Positions 42,925 to 54,221 are shown, numbered from the stretch's first letter. The stretch is DNA of 64,000 nt from Leptolyngbya sp. FACHB-261 (GCF_014696065.1 NZ_JACJPL010000024.1:275308-339307), one strand, 5' to 3'. The notes: a model not told the origin generated them from the sequence alone. Translations and numbers: made by a program.

Positions 42925-43539
42925 TTACTGGGCCTGATTTTCACTGGGAATGTACGCTTCAGGAGCGCAAGGGGTGCGGCCAGGACGACTGCAATAGGCA
43001 GTTTGAACTTGGCGGCTGCGCAAAGCTGCCTCTAGCAATGGCTTGGTGAGCGTAAAATCGGTTTCTCTAAAGGGCGCATGACAACTATGACAGCTGCCAC
43101 TAAAGCGCATTTGGTAATGGGGCTGGTTAGGGCTGAATGACCCGTACTGCCATTCCCCATTCTGTTTCTGCTTGACGAAAACTGTGCCTGGAGCCTCCGA
43201 CGAATACCAGGTTTCCATCACAAATAGGGTGCCATCTGGTAGTGGCTTTCCAGGCTGAATGGCGTCAATGGAACCTGCATCAATAAATATTTGACGGAAT
43301 GAACCATCCCCACGAGACACCGTGGCGTAGTGAGCCAGGCTGCGGTCATATCTAACTTGAGGTTCAAATAAGGGAGCTGTGGCAGGGGTTGCAGAGCGAG
43401 TTTCAATTGGGGTCTGAGCAACAGTCGGGTTTGGTTGGAGTTGCTGAGGGGGTGTCAGCTGTTGAGACAGGACGATCGCCAACACCATGGTGCTGATAAA
43501 CAACCCTCCCCAGTTGAGCAAACGCTGCTTGAACGTCAT
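42925..43539 (-). CDS. cytochrome P460-like c-type heme protein
   Basis: 204 aa. An N-terminal membrane/signal helix (about residues 10-26, LFISTMVLAIVL) and Pro/Gln-rich linker precede a domain with FRQIFIDAGSIDAIQPGKPL, GTLFVMETWY and the heme-attachment motif C150-HSC-H154. P460 family members oxidise small nitrogen compounds or act in electron transfer; the lysine cross-link of true P460 cannot be confirmed by eye. First gene of a two-gene operon with the beta-propeller, divergent from a LysR gene. Confidence 0.85.
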   Translation of the reverse strand: MTFKQRLLNWGGLFISTMVLAIVLSQQLTPPQQLQPNPTVAQTPIETRSATPATAPLFEPQVRYDRSLAHYATVSRGDGSFRQIFIDAGSIDAIQPGKPLPDGTLFVMETWYSSEAPGTVFVKQKQNGEWQYGSFSPNQPHYQMRFSGSCHSCHAPFRETDFTLTKPLLEAALRSRQVQTAYCSRPGRTPCAPEAYIPSENQAQ

Positions 43540-43626
43540 GCAGGTTCTTAGGAAGATCTAGACAATCGTTTACACCTCTCAACATAAGCGCAGATAATAA
43601 TGCTGTCCAATGCCTATTGAGCAACC

Positions 43627-43649
43627 ATTAATAACCTGAAAGCATTAAT
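43627..43649. promoter_or_regulatory. LysR-type operator candidate
   Basis: Two copies of the palindrome ATTAAT, at 43627-43632 and 43644-43649, separated by 11 bp and ending 2 bp before the LysR start. T-N11-A style sites are typical for LysR regulators, and the 112-bp divergent gap also serves the P460 gene. Confidence 0.5.
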
Positions 43650-43651
43650 CA

Positions 43652-44554
43652 ATGGAGCTACACTACCTTCGCTATTTCCTGGCGGTTGCAGAAGAACTGC
43701 ACTTCAGCCGAGCAGCTGAGCGGCTGCACATTACCCAACCGGCTCTTAGCCGACAAATCCACAGTTTGGAAAATGAATTGGGGGTTGAACTCTTTCGGCG
43801 AACCAAGCGAATGGTGGTGTTAACCGATGCTGGGGTTGCTTTTCTGCCTGAGGTTCGCAAAGCCCTACAACAAGTGGAGCAAGCCATTCAGGTAGCACAA
43901 CAAGCAGCCCGTGGCGAAATTGGCTTGCTGCGAATTGCCTTTACGCCATCTGCTATGCACACCATGTTGCCAGAAATTTTGAGGCGGTTTCGCAATTATC
44001 ATGCCAACGTGAAACTCGACATGACTGAGCTTTGCACCTTGGATCAGGTCAACGCACTCCGTACCGAAGCCGTTGATATTGGGCTATTGCACCCTCCCAT
44101 TGAGGCACCATTTTTAAAGTTATATCCCCTGCCAGGAGAGAAATTAGTCGTTGCCATACCTCAGGCCCATTCGTTAGCAAAGTATGAGCAATTGCCGCTG
44201 AAAGCTCTCGCGAATGAGCCATTTATTCTGCATCCTCGCTATGAAGGTCCAGTGCTGTATGACCAAATCGTGGCTCTCTGTCGTCAAGCTGGATTTGATC
44301 CTCACATTGTTCACGAAGAAGTCAAACATCAAACCCGAGTTGGGCTGGTTGCCGCTGGTATGGGAGTTACATTCATTCCTGAGAGTTTGCAGCAATCTGT
44401 GCCGATTGGCGTTGTCTACCGCACCCTTACAGGTTCAGCTCCAGAGTTGCAACTTGCTGCGGCCTGGCGGAATAATAGGGTATCTCCTGTACTTCAGGAG
44501 TTCCTAAACGTTATTCAAGAGACTAGTACGATCCTAGGCGGACAACCTGTCTGA
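43652..44554 (+). CDS. LysR-family transcriptional regulator
   Basis: 300 aa. The N-terminal winged helix is MELHYLRYFLAVAEELHFSR, AAERLHITQPALSRQIHSLE, with LGVELFRRTKRMVVLT. The C-terminal effector domain (about 90-290) has the two-lobe periplasmic-binding fold. It resembles the CatR/BenM/CbbR-like branch. It is transcribed divergently from the P460-propeller operon, which it most likely controls. The effector is unknown. Confidence 0.93.
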   Translation: MELHYLRYFLAVAEELHFSRAAERLHITQPALSRQIHSLENELGVELFRRTKRMVVLTDAGVAFLPEVRKALQQVEQAIQVAQQAARGEIGLLRIAFTPSAMHTMLPEILRRFRNYHANVKLDMTELCTLDQVNALRTEAVDIGLLHPPIEAPFLKLYPLPGEKLVVAIPQAHSLAKYEQLPLKALANEPFILHPRYEGPVLYDQIVALCRQAGFDPHIVHEEVKHQTRVGLVAAGMGVTFIPESLQQSVPIGVVYRTLTGSAPELQLAAAWRNNRVSPVLQEFLNVIQETSTILGGQPV

Positions 44555-44891
44555 GAAAATCCCACCAAGCCTGGATCTATCGCAGGGCAGATCCTTTAAT
44601 CAAGAACATAAAAACCCTATAGAAACACGGTCATCAACTACAGAGAACAATGCATCAAAAGTTGTAAGCGCACGTAGATTAAGTATTCATGTTAGTTTAG
44701 GGAATCTTGCCACAACTGGTGTTTAAGCAGAATCTGTATATATTCATATTGCAATCTGAAAACTGCCATCAGTAATTCAATAGCTCTATTAACACTGAGC
44801 ACCTAGTTGCTCTAATTCTTCCTCCACAGCCGCGTGAGTTCGCGTGATCGTATTGCGGAGTCTACATCCGCCCTTAACTTTAAGCTGAGGC
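44555..44891. other. intergenic region
   Basis: About 340 bp between the LysR gene and the PEP-CTERM protease. No gene or hairpin was recognised; the TGTAAA/TTTACA boxes found before the other PEP-CTERM protease are not obvious here. Confidence 0.45.
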
Positions 44892-45941
44892 ATGAGGATG
44901 CTAAAACTCTTTCCGCCAATTGGTCTATCGGCAGCTATTACCACAATTGCCCTATTCAGTGGCCCGTCTACCAGTGTAGAGGCGGCAACGCTGTCCTCCA
45001 AGCTTGAACCTAATCTGCGTCAGCCTCGTTATGTTACTGCCGGTCAGCCAGCCAATTACATCGTTAACTCCGGTACTGGCTTCGATGGCGTTGTTGAGTT
45101 GTTCATCGGCAGCAGCCAAGGAGATTTCAATTGCTCAGGCTCTTTGCTCACTTCGGGGCTGCACATTCTCACAGCAGCCCACTGTTTGACAGATAACTTT
45201 GGCACGCTCATTGTCAACGATGCCAGTGTTTTTTTTGATTTGCCCACAGGTCCAGCTGCAATCGAGGCAACCAACTTTTTCGTCCATCCAGATTGGGACG
45301 GCTTTGCCGACGTTGAAACCTTCGGGGGGGACATTGCAATTGTGCAACTGGCCTCAGCAGCTCCTTCCAATGCAGAGCGCTACAACATTTATCGGCAAAC
45401 TGACGAGATTGGCAAAGTTGGCACCAAAGTTGGCTATGGTCTTACCGGCACTGGTTTTGAAGGAGATACCATTTCTGATGGTGCCAAACGGTCTGGTCAA
45501 AATATCTACGATGCCTCTGGCGAAGTCTTTGGTGGTATCTTACCGAATGCCGTTTTAGCTTACGACTTCGACAATGGTTCAGCCACCAATGATGCCTTTG
45601 GCGTGTCTTTTGGTATCGCTGATTTGGGGTTAGGGCTCAATGAAATTAATTCAGCTTCAGGTGATTCCGGTGGGCCAACCTTGATCAAGGGGTTGATTGC
45701 CGGAGTCACCTCGTTCGGGTTTGGTGCCATCGAGTCGGACGTAGATAGCTTTACTAATTCTAGTTTTGGCGAGTTCAGCGGTGACACCCGAGTCTCAACC
45801 TACGCCAGTTGGATTGATAGCATCCTCACCCCTGACAACCATGTCAAAGTTCCTGAATCCAGCAACGTCAGGGCTCTTTTGTTGACCTGTTTGCTAACTG
45901 CTTTCGCTAGCATGAGTCGTCGCCCCAAAACCGGTCACTGA
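44892..45941 (+). CDS. exported trypsin-like serine protease with PEP-CTERM tail
   Basis: 349 aa. The signal peptide (about 1-31) ends near SVEAATL. The chymotrypsin-fold triad is visible: His97 (LTAAHC), Asp147 (GGDIAIVQL) and Ser259 (SASGDSGGP). A VPESSN motif, hydrophobic helix (ALLLTCLLTAFASM) and basic end (SRRPK) form a PEP-CTERM-like sorting tail. Met3 is an alternative start. It likely acts at the cell surface. It is the second PEP-CTERM protease in the window. Confidence 0.9.
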   Translation: MRMLKLFPPIGLSAAITTIALFSGPSTSVEAATLSSKLEPNLRQPRYVTAGQPANYIVNSGTGFDGVVELFIGSSQGDFNCSGSLLTSGLHILTAAHCLTDNFGTLIVNDASVFFDLPTGPAAIEATNFFVHPDWDGFADVETFGGDIAIVQLASAAPSNAERYNIYRQTDEIGKVGTKVGYGLTGTGFEGDTISDGAKRSGQNIYDASGEVFGGILPNAVLAYDFDNGSATNDAFGVSFGIADLGLGLNEINSASGDSGGPTLIKGLIAGVTSFGFGAIESDVDSFTNSSFGEFSGDTRVSTYASWIDSILTPDNHVKVPESSNVRALLLTCLLTAFASMSRRPKTGH

Positions 45942-45994
45942 CTTTAGCTTTTCTCAGAAGTTGGCATGAGGCTTAGCACCTTATAAGCAGGCAG

Positions 45995-47410
45995 TTAGAA
46001 TTCAGGTTCTAGCCCTATTGGTGTTGGAGCCTGATGAAAACGGGGCGTAGCCAGCTTGCAAACCTCTTCTTCGCTGCCTTCCCAGCGGGACTGGGAGAAA
46101 ATACGTTGGCCAGTTAGAGTCAGCGGATCTAGATCAGGCGAAGTTGCCCCTTGCATACTTAGCAGGTTATAGCGAATGTTTTCGGCGTAGACCGCAAAGG
46201 TAATCTGAAACATCTCCAAGAAACCGACCAGCCAACGGCAGTCTTCTTCTCGATGGTCGCGATGCACACTGATGATGCCAGCGATGCGAGCTTCTAAGTG
46301 AGCCCGGCTATTAGGACAGATCAAAATGAGCTTGACTAGCAAGATCACTAGCGTCAGGGGATAGCTGCTCACTAAGGAGTTGAACAAGCAACTAGCCCTC
46401 CCATTTCGCTCCAGCGTTAGACAATCTACTAACTGATTGCACACCCGAATCAGCAGAGCTCGCGTCATCGGTTTGTTGTCGTACTCAGGGTAGAGGCTAT
46501 CCAACCGAGCCTGCAACTGGTTACGCAACATCTGCACCACCAAGCCATCGCGCACTGCAAATATCAAATACTCACACAAGCTTTGCTTGAAGGCAGCAAA
46601 GCTGAGATGTTGGGTTTGCTGCAGAAAGGAATGAGCCAGGTTTTGATAATCACAGCTGTAGTGCCGAGCCAGGATACCTTTGATCAAGCGGACCGCATCT
46701 GAGCCCAGAGCCGTTGGGTTCTTCAGTTCGTCCACGGGCACCCCATTGGCCTCAGCTCGCACACTGAATAGGGCCAAATCGCGGCGGAAATGCTCCTTCC
46801 AGCGACGGGCTAAGCCTCGAGCAGCTTGGCGCTGCTCAATCGGGGTTTTCTGGTCTACCTCCTGCAGCATTAACAGGTAGGGCGTATAGCGGTAGGTCCA
46901 GTGAACACGGGCGTCGTCGTAGCGTTGCGCTGAAAGCTTGAGTTGATCGTAGTCGGGGCTAACTGTGAAGTTGCGCAGCCACTCTCGTAAGCGCCGCAGG
47001 GATCCCGAAATCGCCGGTTGCTCAACCGAGGGATCGTCGAAGATGCGCACTAGCTTGCCGATCGGCTCGTGCTGGGTAGTCAACCGCCAGTTATTGACCA
47101 GGATGTAACAGCAACGCCGCAAGGTGTAGCGAAACTCCTGCTCATCATTAGCGCTCAGAATCTGCTTGAGACAGCCCAGAACGCTTTGGGGCACAGAACC
47201 AGGCCGGATCTGCACGAATACCTTGCGAAACTGGTCAAGAGCGTCTTCCGGCGGTAACTGCTTGACGATTGTGAGGAAATAGGAGTAGAGAGCCTGCTGG
47301 GCACCGGCTAGATGGTAGGTTCCAGCCAAATGTTCAGTTTCCTCCGGACGCCCCCCATCCGCTCCGGATTCTAGTGAGAGAAAGCGTTTTGAATTGGTAG
47401 AAGCGATCAC
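45995..47410 (-). CDS. conserved-looking cyanobacterial protein of unknown function
   Basis: 471 aa, soluble and strongly helical, e.g. YSYFLTIVKQLPPEDALDQF, CCYILVNNWRLTTQHEPIGK and LVSSYPLTLVILLVKLILIC. No enzymatic motif or signal peptide was recognised. Length and codon use suggest a real, stable gene, and sequences of this type occur across cyanobacteria as hypothetical proteins (recall, not checked). Convergent with the PEP-CTERM protease, with a 53-bp gap. Confidence 0.75.
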   Translation of the reverse strand: MIASTNSKRFLSLESGADGGRPEETEHLAGTYHLAGAQQALYSYFLTIVKQLPPEDALDQFRKVFVQIRPGSVPQSVLGCLKQILSANDEQEFRYTLRRCCYILVNNWRLTTQHEPIGKLVRIFDDPSVEQPAISGSLRRLREWLRNFTVSPDYDQLKLSAQRYDDARVHWTYRYTPYLLMLQEVDQKTPIEQRQAARGLARRWKEHFRRDLALFSVRAEANGVPVDELKNPTALGSDAVRLIKGILARHYSCDYQNLAHSFLQQTQHLSFAAFKQSLCEYLIFAVRDGLVVQMLRNQLQARLDSLYPEYDNKPMTRALLIRVCNQLVDCLTLERNGRASCLFNSLVSSYPLTLVILLVKLILICPNSRAHLEARIAGIISVHRDHREEDCRWLVGFLEMFQITFAVYAENIRYNLLSMQGATSPDLDPLTLTGQRIFSQSRWEGSEEEVCKLATPRFHQAPTPIGLEPEF

Positions 47411-47702
47411 AGGAATTGCCTAATGTCTTCTGGTGGTAAGCCTGAATGCACCCTACCTATCTCAACCTGACCCAACCGCTGTTAACTGGCGGTGTGTCAA
47501 ACTACCCTGGTTAACCCTGACCAGAACACACAACAGCATTATCACCTGAATTTGCGATACGTAAAGCCCCTGACCGTTTTACCTTAACGGTTGATTACCC
47601 GCATATTTGCGGTTGACAGGAACCGTTTTCAATACAGGTTCCCCAGTTCAGGGCTAGCTCAGAGCTGAGCCCAAATCTCGACTCGGCGTCAGCCTAACTC
47701 AT

Positions 47703-47741
47703 TCAAAACCCCCTCTAGCATTAGCAGTGAGGGGGTTTTGA
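47703..47741. terminator. hairpin terminator
   Basis: Perfect 13-bp arms, TCAAAACCCCCTC (47703-47715) and GAGGGGGTTTTGA (47729-47741). The TTTT/AAAA ends allow function on either strand. It lies between groL and the divergent-side hypothetical gene, about 135 bp beyond the groL stop. Confidence 0.8.
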
Positions 47742-47778
47742 GTTCATTCGTGGCCTTGAGATACAGAGTTGAGGTTAA

Positions 47779-47819
47779 TTTGGTTCAATTTGAGTCAATT
47801 TGAGTTCGATTGAACCAAA
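47779..47819. repeat. inverted repeat downstream of groL
   Basis: TTTGGTTCAA (47779-47788) and its exact complement TTGAACCAAA (47810-47819) enclose tandem CAATTTGAGT units. It could be a first terminator for groEL or a protein-binding site. Confidence 0.5.
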
Positions 47820-47875
47820 CGAGACCTAGGCAAAACCCTGGGCTTAGAGCTTGTTAGACCTCAACTAAGCCTGGC

Positions 47876-49543
<1,668 letters not shown>

Positions 49544-49589
49544 TCAAATAGATGTGAATGGGCGGTTTACCGGGACGGGGTCAAGACCC

Positions 49590-49901
49590 TTACTCGACAA
49601 TCGCCAGAATGTCCTTTTCGGCTAACAGCAGGTATTCGGTGCCATCTGCCTTGATCTCGGTACCTGCATACTTGGAGTACAGGACCCGATCCCCAACCGC
49701 GACTTCGGGCACTACGCGCTCACCCTTATCGGTTTTCACACCAGGACCAACTGCGCTCACCTGGCCTACTTGCGGTTTTTCCTTCACGGTGTCTGGCAGC
49801 AGAATGCCACCCGCTGTCGTTTGCTCCTGATTCTCAATCTTGATCAGGATGCGGTCGCCCAGGGGCTTGAGGGTCCCCCCCTGTAAAGTCACAGAAGCCA
49901 C
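49590..49901 (-). CDS. groS: co-chaperonin GroES
   Basis: 103 aa. [40 protein letters not shown] and the C-terminal [13 protein letters not shown] are signature GroES segments, including the mobile loop. It caps GroEL. First gene of the groESL operon. The CIRCE element is 63 bp upstream of its start. Confidence 0.98.
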   Translation of the reverse strand: MASVTLQGGTLKPLGDRILIKIENQEQTTAGGILLPDTVKEKPQVGQVSAVGPGVKTDKGERVVPEVAVGDRVLYSKYAGTEIKADGTEYLLLAEKDILAIVE

Positions 49902-49963
49902 GTCCGTTCAATGCCTCCAACAAACTTGGTTGCGCACGTTCCACAATCGGAATTAGTCAAGCG

Positions 49964-49990
49964 TTAGCACTCTCCAATCCCGAGTGCCAA
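49964..49990 (-). promoter_or_regulatory. CIRCE element (HrcA operator)
   Basis: TTAGCACTC-N9-GAGTGCCAA, one base from the CIRCE consensus, 63 bp before groS. It should bind the HrcA repressor and release it on heat shock. Confidence 0.92.
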
Positions 49991-50036
49991 TATAGCGCGT
50001 TCCACTCCTGCGCCGACCGTCCTAACAGGTACGGTT

Positions 50037-50666
50037 TCACGAACGTTCAAACCAAGCCCGATAGACAGGCTGCCCGCGCTCGAGGGTAGAGCACTCCCGT
50101 TCGGTAGCCACGCCTAGCGGGTTATCAGCGATCCAATTGCCAGTCCCCGCCAGATTGACGAAGGCAGGGTCAGCCTCAAAGCGCTCCCGCATTTGTAGTG
50201 CTACCGCTTCTATGTCTGACTGCACAAATACTCGACCACCGGGCACCAAGAGCAGCGCTAGTTCAGTGACTAGCTCAGGCTGCACCACCCGGCGTTTCTG
50301 ATGGCGTTGCTTAAACCAGGGATCGGGAAACTGAATAGTCACAGCGCTTAAATCACCGGGTTGAAACAGCGAGCGCAGCGACAGATTGACGTTGCAAAAC
50401 AGATAGTGCAGGTTAGTTAACCCCTGTTCGCGGCCCCAGCGGTTTGCCTGCTCTACCAGGGGCTCACGGATTTCCAACCCCAACAAGTTCCAGTCCGGCT
50501 GCTGCTGGGCCAGAGCCAGCAGAAAACGGCCTTTGCCACAGCCAATATCCAGGTGCAGAGGTTGAGCAGGATTCGCGTAGATCGCCTCCCAGTTCGGCGG
50601 CTCTACTGCCGTGCGGTACTTACGGCTGAGGGGGTTGACATGCTCACGAACGCGAACGGGGCTCAC
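50037..50666 (-). CDS. trmB: tRNA (guanine-N7-)-methyltransferase
   Basis: 209 aa. It methylates G46 of tRNAs. HLDIGCGKGRFLLALAQQQP is the SAM motif, GLEIREPLVEQANRW follows, and the family-specific IQFPDPWFKQRHQKRRVVQP motif and C-terminal GQPVYRAWFER are present. The full family length is normal. It lies upstream of the groES operon on the same strand but is separated by the CIRCE region. Confidence 0.96.
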   Translation of the reverse strand: MSPVRVREHVNPLSRKYRTAVEPPNWEAIYANPAQPLHLDIGCGKGRFLLALAQQQPDWNLLGLEIREPLVEQANRWGREQGLTNLHYLFCNVNLSLRSLFQPGDLSAVTIQFPDPWFKQRHQKRRVVQPELVTELALLLVPGGRVFVQSDIEAVALQMRERFEADPAFVNLAGTGNWIADNPLGVATERECSTLERGQPVYRAWFERS

Positions 50667-50815
50667 GATAATCGTTCAGAAAAGTTTGCGGGAAAGATGC
50701 CTTCTTAGGATAGCGATTTACCAGACGCTACATAAGTTTACAGATTGTTGAGCAGGTGTTCACCATCCAGCAGAACCTTGCTACTGTTGCCTAAACAAAA
50801 CGTTAAGAAGAAGCA

Positions 50816-50995
50816 ATGCCATACAGCAAAGACGAAAGCGGCCTGCTCAACAATTTTGCCAGTGAGCCCAAGATGTACGTTGCTGAGCCACCCACTAAGT
50901 CGCAGAAGCGCAGCTACTTGCTGACCATTGTTGCAGCGGTCATCTTGATAGGGGGGCTGATTACGGTTGCCTACCTGGCATCCCAAGCGGCCTAG
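50816..50995 (+). CDS. psb34: Psb34-like photosystem II assembly small protein
   Basis: 59 aa (too short for usual ORF cut-offs). MPYSKDESGLLNNFASEPKM plus YVAEPP is the conserved N-terminus of the Psb34 family (Ssl1498 type), followed by one membrane helix (about residues 35-55, LTIVAAVILIGGLITVAYLA). In Synechocystis this protein binds late PSII assembly intermediates at CP47. An AAGAAGAAGC purine stretch precedes the ATG. The neighbour at 51973 encodes a PSII high-light radical SAM protein. Confidence 0.85.
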   Translation: MPYSKDESGLLNNFASEPKMYVAEPPTKSQKRSYLLTIVAAVILIGGLITVAYLASQAA

Positions 50996-51345
50996 CTCAA
51001 CCTCCCAGATCAACATTCGCTTGGGCTTTAAAGGCTAGCTAATTTAGGAAGGGGGTAGAATTTCGACCCTCGCCAGACCGTCATTACTCAAGACACGAGT
51101 TGTGCCAAGACTGCGCAGCCTCCACGCCAAGTGGTTCTCTCCTGTGGCTTGATTGAAGTTCCCGGCAATTGAGTTCGGAGCGAAGTTCAGAATGAAGCTC
51201 AACTTTGCGACTTCAGCCTACGCTGACGACCTGCGCCGACTACCTTTGTTGACTCCCCCACTCGCTAGCCCCCACCGACTGCCCCCCAGCAGTGATTGAA
51301 GCGTTCAGATTGCTGCCAATTTAGTTACCAACGGGGTCCTGTTAG
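50996..51345. other. intergenic region
   Basis: About 350 bp downstream of psb34 and of the convergent DUF1830 gene. No gene or strong hairpin was recognised. Confidence 0.45.
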
Positions 51346-51714
51346 CTAATCTATAGCGCGTAGCAAGATGGTGTCGTCAGCAGGGAGGGTGACGGCCTCA
51401 CTATATAGTGAGGCGGGGGAGCTATCAGGAGCCTCTTTTGTGGCTGCCGATGCCGGTGTTTCTTGCAGTCGCAGCCGCGAACAAGAGATCGTATCTGAGA
51501 GAATAGAGCTTGCCATCATGCCAGTGTGGATCTCTAGCTGGGCACTGCTCATTGCTTCAAACACCAGATGCTGACCGGGAAACACAACCCGTTCAAAGTA
51601 CCAGTTTGGGATGTTAGTGATGCGAGCAATTTGCATCTTACTGGTGGCGTTGACATAGCAGCAGGTAATCTTGCCCTCACCATCACTGGGCACCGGATCA
51701 AAAACTTGAGCCAT
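51346..51714 (-). CDS. DUF1830 protein
   Basis: 122 aa. ITCCYVNATSKMQIARITNI, PNWYFERVVFPGQHLVFEA and the LEIHTGMMAS segment are the DUF1830 signature, a cyanobacterial family of unknown function. The C-terminal 50 residues are low-complexity. Divergent from the radical SAM gene and convergent with psb34. Confidence 0.85.
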   Translation of the reverse strand: MAQVFDPVPSDGEGKITCCYVNATSKMQIARITNIPNWYFERVVFPGQHLVFEAMSSAQLEIHTGMMASSILSDTISCSRLRLQETPASAATKEAPDSSPASLYSEAVTLPADDTILLRAID

Positions 51715-51972
51715 GAATCACGCTTAGCCTATAACCGAGTTGATAAAACGAGTGCCATGCCTTTGGAGGCTAACACCCCCTGATCCCCGAGGGCTGTAAA
51801 CCCCATTACCGATCTCAGGGGTGAACGGGTGTACTGGCAGCGTACTGGCGATGTAGTAGGCACGCACTCCTCGATCTGGTGTATCGTAAAGTTGTGTGAA
51901 CACTACACTCAGACAACTTTGTCTGGCTGGCCGTTCTCGCTTCAAGCTTCGGATGCTTTGGTTCTGAGTGCT

Positions 51973-53559
51973 ATGTCCAGCTCCGTCCTTCCAGAGCGTA
52001 TTCTTTACGTTCGGCTGCCCTGTAATCCAATTTTTCCGATTGGGGTTGTCTATTTAGCCGATCACGTACACAAGCTGTTTCCCCAGGTGCAACAGCGAAT
52101 TTTCGACCTGGGAGCTGTGCCGCCGGTAGATTTTGGCGCAGCCCTAGACGCTTGTGTGGATAAGTTTCGCCCGGACCTGCTGGTTTTTTCCTGGCGAGAC
52201 ATTCAGATCTATGCGCCTGTGGGTGGACGGGCAGGCAATCCGCTCCAGAACTCTTTTGAGTTTTTCTATTCCCGTAACCTGTTTATCAAGTTACGGGGAG
52301 CCTTCAAGGGACTGCGTCTGTTCATCTCTTACTACACCGAGCTGTGGCGCAACCTGGGGTTGATTCGTCGAGCTACGCGCCGGGCTCGGCAGTATCGGCC
52401 TGCGGCTCGAACTGTGGTTGGCGGTGGCGCAGTTAGTGTTTTCTACGAGCAACTGGGCTCTAGCCTGCCCAAAGGCACGATTGTCTCAGTGGGCGAAGGC
52501 GAAGCCCTGCTAGAGAAACTGTTGCGTGGCCAGAGCCTCCAAGACGAGCGTTGCTACATTGTGGGCGAAACTGAGCCGCGCAAGCGCTTGGTCCATGAAG
52601 CACCAGCTCCCATCGAGAAGACCGCTTGCAACTACGCCTATATCGACGAGATTTGGCCAGAGTTTGACTATTATTTGCAAGATCAAGACTTTTACGTGGG
52701 CGTGCAGACCAAGCGTGGCTGTCCTCACAATTGCTGCTATTGCATTTACACAGTCATTGAAGGCAAGCAGGTACGCATCAACCCGGCTGATGAGGTCGTA
52801 GCCGAGATACGTCAGTTGTACGACCGGGGCATTCGCAATTTTTGGTTTACCGATGCGCAATTTATTCCAGCACGGCGCTTTATTGACGATGCCGTAGAGC
52901 TGCTCCAGAAGATTCTGGATGCAGGCATGAATGATATTCACTGGGCTGCCTACATTCGAGCGGACAACCTCACGCCCGAATTGTGCGACCTGATGGTGAA
53001 AACCGGCATGAATTATTTTGAAATCGGCATTACCAGTGGTTCGCAAGAACTGGTGCGTAAAATGCGCATGGGCTACAACCTGCGCGTGGTTTTACAAAAT
53101 TGCCGTGATCTCGCTGCCGCAGGTTTCCAGGATCTGGTCTCAGTTAACTACTCGTTTAATGTCATTGACGAGACCCATGAGACTATTCGCCAAACCATTA
53201 CTTACCACCGCGAATTAGAAAAGATCTTTGGTAAGGACAAAGTTGAGCCTGCTATCTTTTTTATTGGCCTGCAACCTCACACCCATTTAGAGGAGTACGC
53301 CTTTAAAAAGCAGATGATCAAGCCAGGCTATAACCCGATGAGTATGATGCCCTGGACCGCTAAAAAACTGCTTTGGAACCCAGAACCTCTTGGTTCGTTC
53401 TTTGGTGAAGTTTGCCTGGAAGCCTGGAGCCGGGATCCCGATGATTTTGGTCGCGAGGTGATGGACATTTTAGAGGAGCGTCTGGGCCGAGCCCCATTGG
53501 AAGAAGCGCTGAGCGCCCCAGTTGAGGCGAAACCATTGACTCTAACGGGCTCAGTTTGA
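51973..53559 (+). CDS. PSII high-light acclimation-type B12/radical SAM protein
   Basis: 528 aa from the ATG at 51973 (a longer open frame upstream is not conserved-looking). The N-terminal region (ERILYVRLPCNPIFPIGVVY, then VFSWRDIQIYAPVGGR) resembles a cobalamin-binding domain. The radical SAM cluster motif is C250-PHN-C254-CY-C257 in VQTKRGCPHNCCYC. NPADEVVAEIRQLYDRGIRN and ELVRKMRMGYNL follow. The whole closely fits the family named photosystem II high light acclimation radical SAM protein. Substrate unknown. A clean terminator follows. Confidence 0.88.
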   Translation: MSSSVLPERILYVRLPCNPIFPIGVVYLADHVHKLFPQVQQRIFDLGAVPPVDFGAALDACVDKFRPDLLVFSWRDIQIYAPVGGRAGNPLQNSFEFFYSRNLFIKLRGAFKGLRLFISYYTELWRNLGLIRRATRRARQYRPAARTVVGGGAVSVFYEQLGSSLPKGTIVSVGEGEALLEKLLRGQSLQDERCYIVGETEPRKRLVHEAPAPIEKTACNYAYIDEIWPEFDYYLQDQDFYVGVQTKRGCPHNCCYCIYTVIEGKQVRINPADEVVAEIRQLYDRGIRNFWFTDAQFIPARRFIDDAVELLQKILDAGMNDIHWAAYIRADNLTPELCDLMVKTGMNYFEIGITSGSQELVRKMRMGYNLRVVLQNCRDLAAAGFQDLVSVNYSFNVIDETHETIRQTITYHRELEKIFGKDKVEPAIFFIGLQPHTHLEEYAFKKQMIKPGYNPMSMMPWTAKKLLWNPEPLGSFFGEVCLEAWSRDPDDFGREVMDILEERLGRAPLEEALSAPVEAKPLTLTGSV

Positions 53560-53622
53560 GGCAATTTCTCCCTAGCCTGCTCCAATGGATTTGCCTAATT
53601 CGATCAGCCTAATTTAATAGAA

Positions 53623-53647
53623 AAAGGGCTCTTAACAAGAGCCCTTT
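53623..53647 (+). terminator. Rho-independent terminator
   Basis: AAAGGGCTCTT-aac-AAGAGCCCTTT, 11-bp perfect stem with a 3-nt loop, 64 bp after the radical SAM gene. Confidence 0.85.
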
Positions 53648-53703
53648 CTAATCATTTAGCCCATAGATATAGACACTAGAAAGTCAACACTCAGAGCGTC
53701 TGC

Positions 53704-53880
53704 TTAGGGATGAGCAGGAGGGATTAGGCGATGGTGCTGGTGCATCATCGTGTCACAACTAACAGAAGGCAGAATAGAGGGCAGGAAGAAGGGTCGAGCC
53801 GCAGGATTATGTGGTTTGGACGTTACATAGTGCTCACGCCTAAGCTGAGCAGTCAAAGCCTCCTCAAGCTGGTCAAGCAT
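53704..53880 (-). CDS. small hypothetical protein
   Basis: 58 aa from the ATG at 53880, with AGAGGTGG about 7 nt upstream. MLDQLEEALTAQLRREHYVT begins an amphipathic helix; the remainder is Pro/His-rich. No family was recognised. Support is codon plausibility and the ribosome site only. Confidence 0.4.
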   Translation of the reverse strand: MLDQLEEALTAQLRREHYVTSKPHNPAARPFFLPSILPSVSCDTMMHQHHRLIPPAHP

Positions 53881-54221
53881 AGTAGTCCACCTCTGGCAAT
53901 GCAGGCGGCAGCACAACCTTGAGATTAGGTTGGTAACAGTTCATAGAAAAATAACCACGAGTCAAGATAAAGAACACAGACTGGTGGTAGATGCCCTAGC
54001 AATCGAGAAAGGCCAGGAGTCAAAAAGGTTTTCAGATAACCTAGCTGACCTCCCCCCGGGTCCCTTCAGCGTAGATATTCTGATTCCACTAGTGTGCTTT
54101 AGCACGTTATGCAACGACCAGATTAAAAACTGCTCATTTTCTGCTCATTAGACATTAGAACTCAGTCGATTTTTAGCTGTTTAGGCATTGAGTTATAGTC
54201 CGGAAACTTCAGGAATTCCAC

